Positions 54,850 to 64,000 of a stretch of DNA of 64,000 nt are shown here, in pieces. Made by a program: the position numbers and the translations under genes. Every line of letters starts with the position of its first letter. The stretch's first letter is position 1. Below the pieces are notes generated by a model. The model was given only the letters and a program-made list of their open reading frames with translations. It was not told the DNA's origin and did not search any database. The stretch spans positions 868,001 to 932,000 of the forward strand of contig CAVTYQ010000007.1 of assembly GCA_963739005.1 (NCBI GenBank), read 5' to 3'. The DNA comes from DASWJZ01 sp963739005 (GTDB lineage Bacteria > Pseudomonadota > Alphaproteobacteria > Rhizobiales > Afifellaceae).

Positions 54850-55869
54850 TCAGTTCTTGGCCTTGTCGACGAGCTTGTTGGCCTTGATCCACGGCATCAT
54901 GGCGCGGAGCTTCTCGCCCACTTCCTCGATCGGATGCGCGTCGTGCATGCGGCGCGTCGCCTTGAACATCGGCATGCCGGACTTCACTTCGCCGATCCAT
55001 TTCGAGGTGAAGGCGCCCGACTGAATGTCGTGGAGCACGCGCTTCATCTCCGCCTTCGTCGCCTCGGTGATGATGCGCGGACCGGAGACATACTCGCCGA
55101 ACTCCGCGGTGTTGGAGATCGAGTAGTTCATGTTGGCGATGCCGCCCTCGTAAATCAGGTCGACGATGAGCTTCACCTCGTGCAGGCACTCGAAATACGC
55201 CATCTCGGGCGCGTAGCCGGCTTCGACCAAGGTCTCGAAGCCGCCCCGGATCAGCTCGACGAGTCCGCCGCAGAGCACCACCTGCTCGCCGAAGAGGTCG
55301 GTCTCGCATTCCTCCTTGAAGGTCGTCTCGATGACGCCGGAACGGCCGCCGCCAATGGCGCAGGCGTAAGAGAGCGCGAGATCGTGCGCGTTGCCGGTCG
55401 CATCCTGCGCGACGGCGATCAGGCAGGGCACGCCGCCGCCCTTCTGGTATTCGCTCCTGACCGTGTGCCCCGGCCCCTTCGGCGCGATCATGATGACGTC
55501 GACGGTCGCCTTCGGCTCGATCAGGTTGAAGTGGACGTTCAGCCCATGCGCGAAGGCGACCGCAGCGCCGTCGCGGATGTTCTTGGCGACGTGGTCGCGG
55601 TAGATGTCGGCCTGCAGCTCGTCCGGCGCGCAGAACATGATGAGATCCGCCTGCTTCGCTGCCTCGGCGACAGACGTGACCTTGAGGCCCGCGGCCTCAG
55701 CCTTCTTGGCCGAGGCGGAGCCCTCGCGGAGCGCGATCACCACGTCCTTGGCGCCGGAATCGCGCAGGTTCAGCGCGTGCGCGTGGCCCTGGCTGCCGAA
55801 GCCGACGATCGCGACCTTCTTGCCTTTGATCAGATTCACGTCCGCGTCGCGGTCGTAATAAACGCGCAT
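54850..55869 (-). CDS. ilvC: Ketol-acid reductoisomerase (NADP+)
   Basis: A 339-residue class I enzyme. MRVYYDRDADVNLIKGKKVA starts the Rossmann domain, with the NADP loop VGFGSQGHAHALNLRDSG. The knotted C-terminal domain carries the Mg2+ ligands in DLFGEQVVLCGGLVELI and FECLHEVKLIVDLIYEGG. It converts acetolactate or acetohydroxybutyrate to the dihydroxy acids of valine and isoleucine synthesis. It is separated from ilvN/ilvB by about 7 kb of unrelated genes and from leuA by about 4.6 kb, all on the minus strand. Confidence 0.97.
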   Translation of the reverse strand: MRVYYDRDADVNLIKGKKVAIVGFGSQGHAHALNLRDSGAKDVVIALREGSASAKKAEAAGLKVTSVAEAAKQADLIMFCAPDELQADIYRDHVAKNIRDGAAVAFAHGLNVHFNLIEPKATVDVIMIAPKGPGHTVRSEYQKGGGVPCLIAVAQDATGNAHDLALSYACAIGGGRSGVIETTFKEECETDLFGEQVVLCGGLVELIRGGFETLVEAGYAPEMAYFECLHEVKLIVDLIYEGGIANMNYSISNTAEFGEYVSGPRIITEATKAEMKRVLHDIQSGAFTSKWIGEVKSGMPMFKATRRMHDAHPIEEVGEKLRAMMPWIKANKLVDKAKN

Positions 55870-55932
55870 ATCCTACCCTTCCCGTCCGATACGGCCGGCC
55901 GAACCGCCGTGCTGCGATGAAGCTGCGGCGTT

Positions 55933-57012
55933 CTAGCTTCCGGAAGCGGGGTGGGCAACCGGGAGAGCGGGCAAGCCACGACCGTAGCGGGCGCGCACCT
56001 CGCCGAACGAGACGAGCCGCCGCTCGGCTTCGTCCCACAATGCCAGCCGCACGCAGCCAAAGCTTTCGCCAAGCGTCAGCCTGCTGACGCCACGAAGCTC
56101 GGGATTGTCGCGAAGCACCTGGCCGAGGCGATAATAGGGGATGCGGCTGCACAGATGATGGACGTGGTGGATGCCGATATTGGCTGTGAACCAGCGCAGC
56201 ACCGCGGGCAGGTCATAGTGCGAGCTGCCGTGCAACGCCGTCTCGTGCAGCCTCCACGAGCGCCCCTCCTCCCACGCCGTCTCCTCGAACTGATGCTGGA
56301 CGTAGAAGAGCCACACTCCGATCGAGGCCGCGAGCAGCGTGATCGGCAGGTGCACAAGCAGGAAGGGGACGACGCCGATCGCCCACATCAGCGTCGCGAC
56401 GAAGAGAGCGATGCCGGCATTCGTCGCCATGGTGCTGATCCAGGGCCGCCAGCCACTCCGCATCAAGCCCACGGGGAGCCGGTGCTGAAGGACGAAGAGA
56501 TAAGCGGGCGCGACGCCGAAAAGAACGAGAGGATGCCGATAGACACGATAGAAGAACCGTCGCAGCGTCGAGCGCGACAGGTACTCGCGGACGGTCCACG
56601 TCTCCACATCGCCGATCCCACGCCGATCGAGATTGCCGGAGGAAGCGTGATGGATCGCGTGCGAGCGGCGCCAGCAGTCGTAGGGCGTGAGCGTGAAGAT
56701 TCCGAAGATGCGTCCGACCCAGTCGTTGGCGGCGCGCGCACGGAAGAACGCGCCGTGCCCGCAATCATGCTGAATCATGAAGAGCCGCACCAGCAGGCCG
56801 GCGGCGGGAACGGCAAGGAGGAAACAAAGCCAGACATAGCCAAAATGCACGGCCGCCCACATCAAGGCCCAGACCGCGATGAGCGGCGCCGCCGTGATGA
56901 CGATCTCCACGATGCTGCGAAAACTGTTCGGCTCTCGATATTGCGCCAGCCGCGACGTCAAAGCGCGCGCATCAATTTCGGCCTGGCCGCGAGAAGGATT
57001 GGCGTTCGGCAT
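55933..57012 (-). CDS. Fatty acid desaturase (membrane, DesA-like)
   Basis: 359 residues from the ATG at 57012, preceded by GGAGGT; the extra upstream frame is not needed. Four or more hydrophobic helices occur in pairs. The three histidine boxes are present: MIQHDCGHGAFF, WRRSHAIHHASSGN and IGIHHVHHLCSRIPYYR, together binding the di-iron centre. The order and spacing fit omega-6/omega-3-type (PF00487) acyl-lipid desaturases. It probably introduces double bonds in membrane fatty acids, for example at low temperature. Confidence 0.9.
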   Translation of the reverse strand: MPNANPSRGQAEIDARALTSRLAQYREPNSFRSIVEIVITAAPLIAVWALMWAAVHFGYVWLCFLLAVPAAGLLVRLFMIQHDCGHGAFFRARAANDWVGRIFGIFTLTPYDCWRRSHAIHHASSGNLDRRGIGDVETWTVREYLSRSTLRRFFYRVYRHPLVLFGVAPAYLFVLQHRLPVGLMRSGWRPWISTMATNAGIALFVATLMWAIGVVPFLLVHLPITLLAASIGVWLFYVQHQFEETAWEEGRSWRLHETALHGSSHYDLPAVLRWFTANIGIHHVHHLCSRIPYYRLGQVLRDNPELRGVSRLTLGESFGCVRLALWDEAERRLVSFGEVRARYGRGLPALPVAHPASGS

Positions 57013-57170
57013 GAGACCTCCTGTGAGTTCGACGAGGCTGCACAGGAGGTATCCCGATCGGCCGCAACAATTCTTGTTGGCACGCGTACGAATACGCACG
57101 CTTATAGCAGCTAAAGTGGGCGGTCGCCGTCACTTTACAAAGAAACATTGCGGCATTGCCGCGCGGCGGC

Positions 57171-57581
57171 TCAGCCGAGCTCCTTCTCAATTCGGCGGAT
57201 CGAGGCAAGATTATCGACCCAGAACTGGCGGGAGCGCGCCCAAATCTGCTGTTTCGGAAGAAATCGATCGCGCTGACGTATCGCCCCGACGCGGAGGTTG
57301 TAGGCGGCGGCCGGATCGTCTAGCGCGGTCGCGTAGATCGGCGTGCCGCACTTCGGGCAGAAGGCCTGCACGCGCTTAGCGCCGCTCTCTCCCGTCTTCA
57401 CGTAGATGGCAGGCTCCCCGGAGCGGACGCGGAAGCTGTCGCGCGGCGCGGCAACCGAAACGCGGAACGGCGAGCCGGAAAGCGTCTGGCAATCGGTGCA
57501 GTGGCAGATCGACGTCTCCTCCGGATCGACCTCCGCCTCGTATGCGAAATAGCCGCAGTGGCATCTGCCGTCGATATTCAT
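57171..57581 (-). CDS. GFA-family (glutathione-dependent formaldehyde-activating-like) protein
   Basis: About 136 residues from an ATG with GGAG six bases upstream (57581); an ATG four codons earlier is possible. The zinc pattern of the family is clear: GRCHCGYFAYEAE, SICHCTDCQTLSGSPFR and QAFCPKCGTPIYA. A similar small beta fold binds structural and catalytic zinc. Most family members have no proven enzyme activity despite the name. It diverges from the GST gene, 77 bp away, which may point to a shared glutathione link. Confidence 0.9.
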   Translation of the reverse strand: MNIDGRCHCGYFAYEAEVDPEETSICHCTDCQTLSGSPFRVSVAAPRDSFRVRSGEPAIYVKTGESGAKRVQAFCPKCGTPIYATALDDPAAAYNLRVGAIRQRDRFLPKQQIWARSRQFWVDNLASIRRIEKELG

Positions 57582-57658
57582 GGAGATCTCCATTCCGCTT
57601 GCGCCGGCCCGCTCTCTCGGACAAATCCTCTGGCGCGCAACTCTACGCGGGAGGGGTC

Positions 57659-58345
57659 ATGTACGAGCTTTTCATCGCCAACAAGAACTATTCCTCGTGG
57701 TCGCTCAGGCCATGGGTGCTGATGAAGACGCTCGCCATTCCGTTCACGGAACGGCTGACGCCCTTTCCCCCTTTCGAGGCAAGGAGCGCTGAGTTCCGGA
57801 AATTCTCGCCGAACGGAAAAGTGCCGTGTCTGATCGACGGCGACACGACGATCTGGGACTCGCTCGCGATCGCGGAATATCTTAACGAGAGGCACGACGG
57901 CATCTGGCCCAGGGACGCGAAGGCGCGGAGCTTTGCGCGCTCGGCATCGGCGGAGATGCACTCAAGTTTCGCGACGCTCCGCAACACCTGCGGCATGAAC
58001 TGCGGCGTCAGGGTGACGATGCGCGAGATTTCGCCGGCGCTGCAAGGCGACCTCTCGCGGGTCGCCGAGCTTTGGAACGACGGGCTGTCGCGCTTCGGCG
58101 GGCCGTTCCTCGCCGGCGACACGTTCACAAGCGTCGACGCGTTCTTCAGCCCGGTGGCGTTCCGCGTGCAGACCTACGGGCTGAAGCTCGACGCGGAGGC
58201 ATCCGCCTTTGTCGATAGACTGCTCACGCTCCCTGCGATGCAGGAATGGTATGAGGCCGCGCTGAAGGAGCCGTGGCGGATCGAGCGCTACGAGGAGGAT
58301 GCGCGCGAAGCGGGGGAAATCACGGCGGACGACCGCGCCGCCTGA
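57659..58345 (+). CDS. Glutathione S-transferase
   Basis: A 228-residue protein starting at ATG after GGGAGGGGTC. The N-terminal thioredoxin fold begins LFIANKNYSSWSLRPWVLMK, with the Ser/Tyr-rich catalytic area near residues 9-13, then FRKFSPNGKVPCLIDGDTTI (cis-Pro) and WDSLAIAEYLNERHDG (Glu-Ser glutathione-binding site; here Asp-Ser). The C-terminal domain is helical (AGDTFTSVDAFFSPVAFRVQ). It probably conjugates or reduces electrophiles with glutathione. Confidence 0.9.
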   Translation: MYELFIANKNYSSWSLRPWVLMKTLAIPFTERLTPFPPFEARSAEFRKFSPNGKVPCLIDGDTTIWDSLAIAEYLNERHDGIWPRDAKARSFARSASAEMHSSFATLRNTCGMNCGVRVTMREISPALQGDLSRVAELWNDGLSRFGGPFLAGDTFTSVDAFFSPVAFRVQTYGLKLDAEASAFVDRLLTLPAMQEWYEAALKEPWRIERYEEDAREAGEITADDRAA

Positions 58346-58392
58346 CGCCGGGAGCCTGGCATCGCCGCGCGAACGTAAGCGAAGGATACAGA

Positions 58393-59176
58393 TTGACCTA
58401 CGGTATCATCGGCGTCGGCGCGATCGCGAACGCGATCGTCACCGGATTGTGCGAGCGGCGGGACGACGCTCCTCCGATCCTGCTCTCGCCGAGGAACGCC
58501 GCCTCCGCGGCCGACCTCGCGGCCCGCTTCGAGACGCTCCGCGTTGCCAGCGGAAATCCGGCGGTGGTCGATGGATCATCGGTGCTGATCCTCTGCCTGC
58601 GGCCGCAAGTTGCGAGTTCCGTTCTCCAGGCCCTGCGCTTCTCTGGGCACCAAGCGGTCGTCAGCGTTATGGCCGGCACGCCGCTTGAGGCGCTCCGCGA
58701 GCTTGTCGCGCCAGTGCAAAGCATCGCCCGCGCGATCCCGATGCCCTCCGTTGCCACCCGGGATGGCACCACGCCAATCTACCCCGCGACGGCAGCGGCC
58801 AAGACGCTGTTCGATCGCCTCGGGACGGCGATCGCCATGCCGACGGAAGACTTGTTTGAAGCCATGTCCGCCTCCACGGCAACGGTCGCGGCGCACTTCG
58901 CCTATCTGAACGCCATCAGCCAGTGGCTCACCGCCCGGGGCATCCCGGAAGCATCGGCGCGGCGTCAGGTGGCCTCGGTCTTCGCCGAACTGGCCGTCAA
59001 GCTTCGCGGCCAGGAGCCAGACTTCGAAGAGCTGGCGCGAACACGCGACTTTCGGCGGTATCAACGAGCAGTTCCTCGGTATTCTGGAAGAGGCCGAACT
59101 CTTCAAAGCGGTCGATCACGGGCTCGATCGCATTCTCGAACGGCTGGTGAAGGGAATGTCAGGCCGGCAACGGTGA
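58393..59176 (+). CDS. Pyrroline-5-carboxylate reductase-like protein, frameshifted near C-terminus
   Basis: About 260 residues when joined. The start is TTG 58393 behind GAAGGATACAGA. The N-terminal Rossmann fold is YGIIGVGAIANAIVTGLCER, followed by SVLILCLRPQ and SVMAGTPLEAL, all ProC-family features, and AIPMPSVATRDGTTPIYPA. Near 59045 the frame shifts; the other frame gives TFGGINEQFLGILEEAELF and ends at 59176, matching the usual G-GxNEQ C-terminal helix. It would reduce pyrroline-5-carboxylate to proline, or an analogue, with NAD(P)H. The gene is otherwise intact, so a single indel error is likely. Confidence 0.75.
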
Positions 59177-59283
59177 GCCCGCCGGCCCGCCAAGTCGGCG
59201 CACGCTCGTGATCGCCTGCTGCGCGGACCGTGCCGCCTGCGCTTTCTCGTGAGCCCACGAAACCGAAACGCGACGGCGAGCGT

Positions 59284-60551
59284 ATGGACGTCATGTACCG
59301 CCCGTCATCAGAGGGAAGCGCCCAGCCGCGTGTCGCTCCGCATCACGGCAAAGGGTCGGGAATCGGCGGGTTTTCCTATGACGAGCTTCCGGTCTTCGAG
59401 CGCGTTGGCGACCCCGGCGTCTATACCCCGCTTCCTGACACCTGGGAGGTCGGGGTCACCGACGTGGTCGACTCCACCGGCGCGATCGCCGCCGGCCGCT
59501 ACAAGGAAGTGAACTTCGCCGGCGCAGCGATCGTCGCAGCAGTCAAGAACGCGCTCGGCGGCGCGGCCTTTCCGTTTGTTTTTGGCGGTGACGGTACCGT
59601 CTTCGCGGTACCGCACGAGGCTGCGGAGGCGACGCGCAAGGCGCTCGGCGCGACGGTCAACTACGTTGCCGACGAACTCGGCCTTGTTCTGAGGGCCGGC
59701 ATGTTGCCGGTGGTCGCGATCCGCGCCGCCGGGCACGACATGCGGGTCGCCCGTTACGCCGCGTCGAGCGAAGCCGTCTACGCGATGTTCTCCGGCGGCG
59801 GCGCGACCTACGCGGAAGGGTCGCTCAAGTCAGGTCGGATTTCGGTCCCACCGGCAGCAAGAGACGCGCGTCCGGACCTCGGCGGCCTTTCCTGCCGTTT
59901 CTCTCCGGTCGAGTCGCGACACGGCGTGATCCTTTCGATCGTCGTCATGCCGGCGGAGGCTGCCTCCTTCGCGGAATTCTGGGAGGAAGCGAGCCGCGTG
60001 ATCGCCATCGTCCAGGCCTCGGACGACCGCAGCGGCCATCCCCTGTCCGCCGAGGGACCGCACCTCGACTTTCGTGCGCCCTCGATCCGCTACGAGGCGG
60101 CGGCCACCCGTCGCTTCCCCGGCAACTACCTGCAGACCCGGGCGCGCGTAACCGTGGAGCAGTTTGTCGGCGCGATCCTGAGCCGCGCCGGACGAAAGCT
60201 CGGGCCCCTCGACGTTCGAAGCTATCGGAACTGGGTCGCCCGCAACTCGGACTTCCGCAAGTTCGACGACGCCCTGAAGATGACCGTCGACTGCACGCCG
60301 GCGACGGTCGAGCGCATCAGAACGTGCCTGGACAGGCCGAGGAGCGCCGCATTGCGGACTTCGGCCTCTTCACCCAGGAGGGCGCGCTCATCACGTGCCT
60401 CGTCCCCTCCGTCCTGCAGAACGATCACCTGCACTTTCTCGACGGCGCCGGCGGCGGCTACGCGCGCGCCGCGACCGACATGAAGTGTCGCCAGTCCGCG
60501 CGGCGCATGGACGTCGCGGCCTCACCACCGCGTCTCACCGCACGATCGTGA
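59284..60551 (+). CDS. DUF3095 adenylate cyclase-like protein, frameshifted near C-terminus
   Basis: About 422 residues when joined. DUF3095 proteins are cyclase-fold proteins. Here YDELPVFERVGDPGVYTPLP leads into GVTDVVDSTGAIAAGRYKEV and PFVFGGDGTVFAVP, where the two Asp residues take the metal-binding positions of class III cyclases. YVADELGLVLRAGMLPVVAI follows. Near 60333 a missing C breaks the frame; the next frame restores FGLFTQEGALITCLVPSVLQ and HLHFLDGAGGGYARAA, the usual end. The start is ATG 59284 or 59293. The 3' end overlaps the convergent helicase gene by 17 bp. Confidence 0.78.
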
Positions 60552-61662
60552 TCGCTTCCGCCGCGCGGGTGATCGCCGTGTAGAGCCAGCGGTCGCGCGT
60601 GTCGCGGAAGGCGAAGCTCTCGTCGAAGAGGACGACGCGGTCCCATTGCGACCCTTGCGCCTTGTGCACGGTCAGCGCGTAGCCGTAGTCGAACTCGTCG
60701 GTGCGACGGCGGCGATCAAAGGGCACGGCCTCCGGCCCCTCCTCGAACATCGCCTTCAGCACGCGAATCTTCGCCGACGTGCCGTGCGGTCCTTCGTCCT
60801 CCGACTTCACCAGCATGTTGATCGCGTGCCCGGCGTGCGTGCCGACCGAGGAGACGCGCCAGAGCCCGCCGTTCAGAAGCCCCTTCTCCGAGCTGTTCCT
60901 TAAGCAAACGAGCTTGTCGCCGGCGGCGGGGAGCAGGTCCTCGAAGCCCTTCAGAGCGCGGATGCGGCGGTTGAAGTTCTGCCGCGTGCGGTTGCGGCCG
61001 ACCAGCACCTGGTCGGCGGACAGCACGTCATCGGCCTCGATCTCGTCGCGGGTGATGACGCGACTCTCGCCGTAGCTGCCGTAATCCGGCCGGCCGCCTT
61101 CGCGCACGGTTTGCGACAGTGCGATAATCGGGTTCTCGCGCGCCTGCCGATGGATCTCGGTCAGCATCACGTCGGGCGCATGCTCGGTGAAGAAGCCGGC
61201 GCCCCCCTCGGCTTTCACCGGCGGAAGCTGGCCCGGATCGCCGAGCACCAGAATCTTGGTGCCGAAGGAGAGAAGATCGCGGCCGAGCTTCTCGTCGACC
61301 ATGGAGCATTCGTCGACGATGACGAGCTTCGCCTTCCTGACCTCGCTCGAGCGGTTCAGCGCGAAGGCCGGCTGCAGCTCGCCCGTCTCCTTCTCCGTCT
61401 TCTCGCCGCGCGGGCGATAGATCAGCGAATGAAGGGTGCGGGCGTTGGCACAGCCGCGATTGCGCATCACCTGCGCGGCCTTGCCGGTGAAGGCGGCGAA
61501 CAGCACCTCGCCGCCGCAATCGTCGGCAATCTTCTTCGCCAACGTGGTCTTGCCGGTTCCTGCGAAGCCGAAGAGGCGGAAGACCTGCGGCATCGGCGAC
61601 TTCAGCCAGCGCGCGACGGCCTGAAGCGCTGCGTCCTGCTGGGGGGAGACTTCCATCCGCAA
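60535..61662 (-). CDS. RecD-like superfamily 1 DNA helicase
   Basis: A 375-residue AAA_30/UvrD_C_2 protein. Walker A is FGFAGTGKTTLAKK, motif Ia FTGKAAQVM, Walker B LVIVDECSMVDEK, motif III LVLGDPGQLPPV and motif V/VI region TVHKAQGSQWDRVVLFDE ... RWLYTAITRA. All ATPase motifs are intact. It is shorter than RecD itself and lacks RecBC partners, as for the many stand-alone RecD2/Dda-like helicases in rhizobia. It probably unwinds DNA during repair or replication restart. ATG 61656 is an alternative start. Confidence 0.9.
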   Translation of the reverse strand: MRMEVSPQQDAALQAVARWLKSPMPQVFRLFGFAGTGKTTLAKKIADDCGGEVLFAAFTGKAAQVMRNRGCANARTLHSLIYRPRGEKTEKETGELQPAFALNRSSEVRKAKLVIVDECSMVDEKLGRDLLSFGTKILVLGDPGQLPPVKAEGGAGFFTEHAPDVMLTEIHRQARENPIIALSQTVREGGRPDYGSYGESRVITRDEIEADDVLSADQVLVGRNRTRQNFNRRIRALKGFEDLLPAAGDKLVCLRNSSEKGLLNGGLWRVSSVGTHAGHAINMLVKSEDEGPHGTSAKIRVLKAMFEEGPEAVPFDRRRRTDEFDYGYALTVHKAQGSQWDRVVLFDESFAFRDTRDRWLYTAITRAAEAITIVR

Positions 61663-61842
61663 ATCAGTCGCTGTGGCCTTGAACGAGACTTCCGCGGCTC
61701 CCTAGCATTCAAAGCGGAACACAACAAGAACTAGAGGCTCCGGCATGCAAGAAAGACAGCGGCGCCAGGTCTTCGGCGTCGACGCCAGGTCTCGGGTCCC
61801 TGCGACAAGCACGTCACCGCGCGGCCACCGCCCGCGCTCCAG

Positions 61843-62757
61843 CTACTGCGTCGGTGCGGGCATTGGCGCGCGCAGCGCATCGACGCTCACCGGCGTGCCT
61901 TTGAAGCAGCCGATCGAATACGGGTACTCATCCGTCATGACGTAGTGGTACATGCTGACGAGCTTGCCGTCCCACATGACCGGCCCGACGCGGCCGTGGC
62001 AGGCGTCGAGATCGGCGTTGGTGAGCTCCTTCCCGCTTGCGTCGTAGGGTCCGTAGATGCCGAAGCCGTCAAGTGCATAGCCAATCAGCTCGCTGCCCCC
62101 AGACGCATCGCGCCCGTGCGGCAGGCAGGCGGCGAAGTCGTGATAGTGGTACTGGCCGTCCTGCTGCGGATGGCCGCCGCACTTGTCGAGCACCTCGTGG
62201 GCGGCCGCGTCGCGGCCGCGTGCGTCGATGGCGTTGAAGATGGCGCCGCCCACCAGCGTGAAGCCGACCATGCCCATCGGCACGCAACTCGCCTGGCTCG
62301 CGACCTCGGGATTGGCCGGAAGACGCAGCAGGATGTTCTGCTCGGTGATCGAGTTCGGATTGCGGGCGTAGCGATAGGCGGGATCGCTCGGCGAAACCGG
62401 GTAAACGCCGGTCGGATGGGTCGGCAGGTTGTTGGCCCGCACGACGCGCGTATCGCCTTCGACGCTGATGGAGACCTCGGCGTTCGGCCACATCACGTCA
62501 CCGGCGATCGTAGGCTTCTCGCTCGCATCATAGGTGTCGCCCTTGATCCACGGACCGCCGGGACCGCCCGGCGCGTTCGGATCGAAATGCGTCTGGCACG
62601 AGAGCAGGTAGCCGGCCTTGGGTGTGCTGGAATATTTGCCGTCGCCCAGCTCGCGAATGTCGTGAGCGCTCGCGCCCGAAATCATGAGGAGGCCAGCAAC
62701 AAGCGCTGGCGCGACAAGAAGTGCCGCCCTCGTCAAGGCCGGATGATTGTTCGTCAT
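61843..62757 (-). CDS. Secreted YHYH domain-containing protein
   Basis: 304 residues from ATG 62757, preceded by GGGAAGGGGAAGCCC. The signal peptide is ~1-31 (AALLVAPALVAGLLMISGAS). The family name motif appears as DGQYHYHDFAACLP (about residues 200-213), followed by LIGYALDGFGIYGPYDASGK and DACHGRVGPVMWDGKLVSMY with YHYVMTDEYPYSIGCFKGTP. The His/Asp/Cys pattern suggests metal binding, but the function is unknown. The 186 bp between it and the helicase hold only a 10-base direct repeat, CGCCAGGTCT, near 61763 and 61780. Confidence 0.88.
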   Translation of the reverse strand: MTNNHPALTRAALLVAPALVAGLLMISGASAHDIRELGDGKYSSTPKAGYLLSCQTHFDPNAPGGPGGPWIKGDTYDASEKPTIAGDVMWPNAEVSISVEGDTRVVRANNLPTHPTGVYPVSPSDPAYRYARNPNSITEQNILLRLPANPEVASQASCVPMGMVGFTLVGGAIFNAIDARGRDAAAHEVLDKCGGHPQQDGQYHYHDFAACLPHGRDASGGSELIGYALDGFGIYGPYDASGKELTNADLDACHGRVGPVMWDGKLVSMYHYVMTDEYPYSIGCFKGTPVSVDALRAPMPAPTQ

Positions 62758-62915
62758 GGGCTTCCCCTTCCCTGGCGTTTTGCGCCTCGCTACCGGGAAG
62801 AGACAAAAAAAGCCTTGCCGGAGTGACGCCGCGGGCCGGGAAAAATCGTATCGAATTGTAGCGAGCGGGTCGTACGCCAGCCGTTGCAGCATTTTTTCCC
62901 GCCGGCGACCGCGCC

Positions 62916-63515
62916 CTACATCGCCTCGGCGCCGCGTCCCAAGGCGGCGACGCCGGTGCGGCAGACCTCGACCAGCCCGAGCGGCTGCATGATGGCGATG
63001 AACTGCTCGATCTTCGAGGTGCGGCCGGTCAGCTGGAAGATGAAGTGGCCGGTCGTCGCGTCGACCACCTCCGCCTTGAAGGCGTCGGCGAGGCGAAGCG
63101 CCTCGATCCTCTCGTTGCCGGTGCCGGCGACCTTGACCAGCGCCAGCTCGCGCTCAAGCGGCTTATCCTGGTTACGAACGAGCGCGAGGGTGGTGAGGTC
63201 GGTCACGCGGTGCACGGAGACGAGGCGGTCGAGCTGGTTCCTGATCTGCTCGAGCACCGCCTTCGTTCCGGTGGTCACAACCGTGATGCGCGAGAGATGC
63301 TGCTCGTGCTGCGTCTCGGAGACCGTCAGGCTTTCGATGTTGTAGCCGCGCCCGGAGAAGAGGCCGATCACGCGCGCGAGCACGCCGGGCTCGTTGTCTA
63401 CGACGACGGAGAGCGTGTGCGTCTCCTTCGGGTCGTGGCGATCCTCGATGAAATAGGCGGAGGCGGGAGGCGTAAGCGGCGGCTCGCCTTGCGGTTCTGC
63501 TGTCATCTTGTTCAT
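62916..63515 (-). CDS. ilvN: Acetolactate synthase small (regulatory) subunit
   Basis: A 199-residue subunit. The N-terminal ACT domain reads THTLSVVVDNEPGVLARVIG, then LFSGRGYNIESLTVSETQHE, where Asn and Glu bind the feedback inhibitor valine. RITVVTTGTKAVLEQIRNQL and DRLVSVHRVTDLT follow, and the C-terminal domain (LALVKVAGTGNERIEALRLA, FIFQLTGRTSKIEQFIAIM) completes it. The Ala/Gly-rich first 20 residues are an extra N-terminus. It lies 9 bp downstream of the large-subunit gene and would be co-transcribed. Confidence 0.96.
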   Translation of the reverse strand: MNKMTAEPQGEPPLTPPASAYFIEDRHDPKETHTLSVVVDNEPGVLARVIGLFSGRGYNIESLTVSETQHEQHLSRITVVTTGTKAVLEQIRNQLDRLVSVHRVTDLTTLALVRNQDKPLERELALVKVAGTGNERIEALRLADAFKAEVVDATTGHFIFQLTGRTSKIEQFIAIMQPLGLVEVCRTGVAALGRGAEAM

Positions 63516-63524
63516 CTCCCCCTC

Positions 63525-64000
63525 CTAAACCATCACACGGCCGGATTCGTCGACCGCTTCGGCGACAGCCTCGTCACTCGCTTCGCTCGGGAGCAGCATC
63601 TCGTTGTGCGCCTTGCCCGACGGGATCATCGGGAAGCAGTTCTCCAGGTTGGCGACGCGGCAGTCGAAGATGACCGGCCTCTTCACCTTGAGCATCGCGT
63701 CGATGGCGCCGTCGAGCTCGCCCGGATGCTCGGCGCGCAGGCCGACGCAGCCATAGGCCTCGGCGAGCTTCACGAAGTCGGGCAGCGAGTCGGTATAGGA
63801 GTGCGACAGGCGGTTGCCATGGAGCAGCTGCTGCCACTGCCTGACCATGCCCATGTACTGGTTGTTCAGGATGAAGATCTTGATCGGCAGGTCGTGCTGA
63901 ACGGCGGTCGACATCTCCTGCATCGTCATCAGCACGGAGGCGTCTCCGGCGATGTCGATGACGAGGCTCTGCGGATGTGCCACCTGCACGCCGACCGCGG
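63525..64000 (-). CDS. ilvB: Acetolactate synthase large subunit, 3' part
   Basis: The last ~157 codons of the gene; its 5' part runs off the right edge. The visible C-terminal ThDP domain has SLVIDIAGDASVLMTMQEM, the G-D-A/G-S motif that begins the ThDP/Mg2+ site, and IFILNNQYMGMVRQWQQLLH, the N-N-x-x motif and the helix following it. AMLKVKRPVIFDCRVANLEN and the HNEMLLP tail are typical of AHAS. It makes acetolactate from pyruvate, the first common step of valine and leucine synthesis. Confidence 0.96.
   Translation of the reverse strand, partial: AVGVQVAHPQSLVIDIAGDASVLMTMQEMSTAVQHDLPIKIFILNNQYMGMVRQWQQLLHGNRLSHSYTDSLPDFVKLAEAYGCVGLRAEHPGELDGAIDAMLKVKRPVIFDCRVANLENCFPMIPSGKAHNEMLLPSEASDEAVAEAVDESGRVMV

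Overview
The window is GC-rich, densely coded DNA of an alphaproteobacterium, most likely Hyphomicrobiales (Rhizobiales). Reasons: uniformly GC-rich third codon positions, a BA14K-type small secreted protein, a RIME-like palindromic repeat, rhizobial-style branched-chain amino acid genes (ilvB-ilvN, ilvC, leuA with a leader peptide), and common TTG/GTG starts. I found no integrase, transposase, phage gene, plasmid function, rRNA or CRISPR array. It reads as ordinary chromosome.

Layout. 0-4 kb: the tail of an unrecognised gene, an MFS exporter coupled to ada, and a class III cyclase with an N-terminal DUF5939-like region. 4.2-8.9 kb: a tight glycosyltransferase/methyltransferase/phosphatase operon. 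9-10.9 kb: a double ATPase for peptide import, whose permeases and binding protein lie on the other strand at 17.2-21.3 kb. Between these halves, at 11-16.3 kb, is a four-gene cyclic-nucleotide module: an odd ABC protein with a degenerate ATPase site, a cNMP-binding protein, an MBL-fold hydrolase and a class III cyclase. 21.3-28.5 kb: an exopolysaccharide-like region with an FkbM methyltransferase, polysaccharide lyase, GT4 glycosyltransferase, deacetylase, nucleotide-sugar epimerase and polymerase-like membrane protein.

28.5-42.6 kb: an ectB-type diaminobutyrate transaminase without ectA or ectC, PEP carboxylase, a cNMP-binding patatin, then on the minus strand a Pls/PosA-type single-module NRPS (5' half full of frame lesions), a secreted S41-type peptidase and a small secreted Asp-rich protein. 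An Sfp-type phosphopantetheinyl transferase diverges from the NRPS. This could be a locus for a cationic isopeptide such as poly-diaminobutyrate, possibly decayed in this assembly.

42.6-64 kb: tRNA-Lys(CTT), betaine aldehyde dehydrogenase, MscS channel, a YxFxxD secreted protein, a DUF1624 membrane protein, a divergent copper-amine-oxidase-like secreted protein, leuA with a leucine-rich leader peptide and attenuator-like hairpins, PhzF, a Na+/H+ antiporter, a BA14K-type Asp-rich protein, methyltransferase, GNAT, ilvC, fatty acid desaturase, GFA protein, GST, a proC-like reductase, a DUF3095 cyclase-like protein, a RecD-like helicase, a YHYH protein, ilvN and the 3' end of ilvB.

Quality note: besides the NRPS, six genes (about 24.36, 42.96, 52.11, 54.72, 59.05 and 60.33 kb) each carry one apparent frameshift. 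Most are single-base indels, some in G-runs. This looks more like indel error in the assembly than real inactivation, but cannot be settled from the sequence alone.
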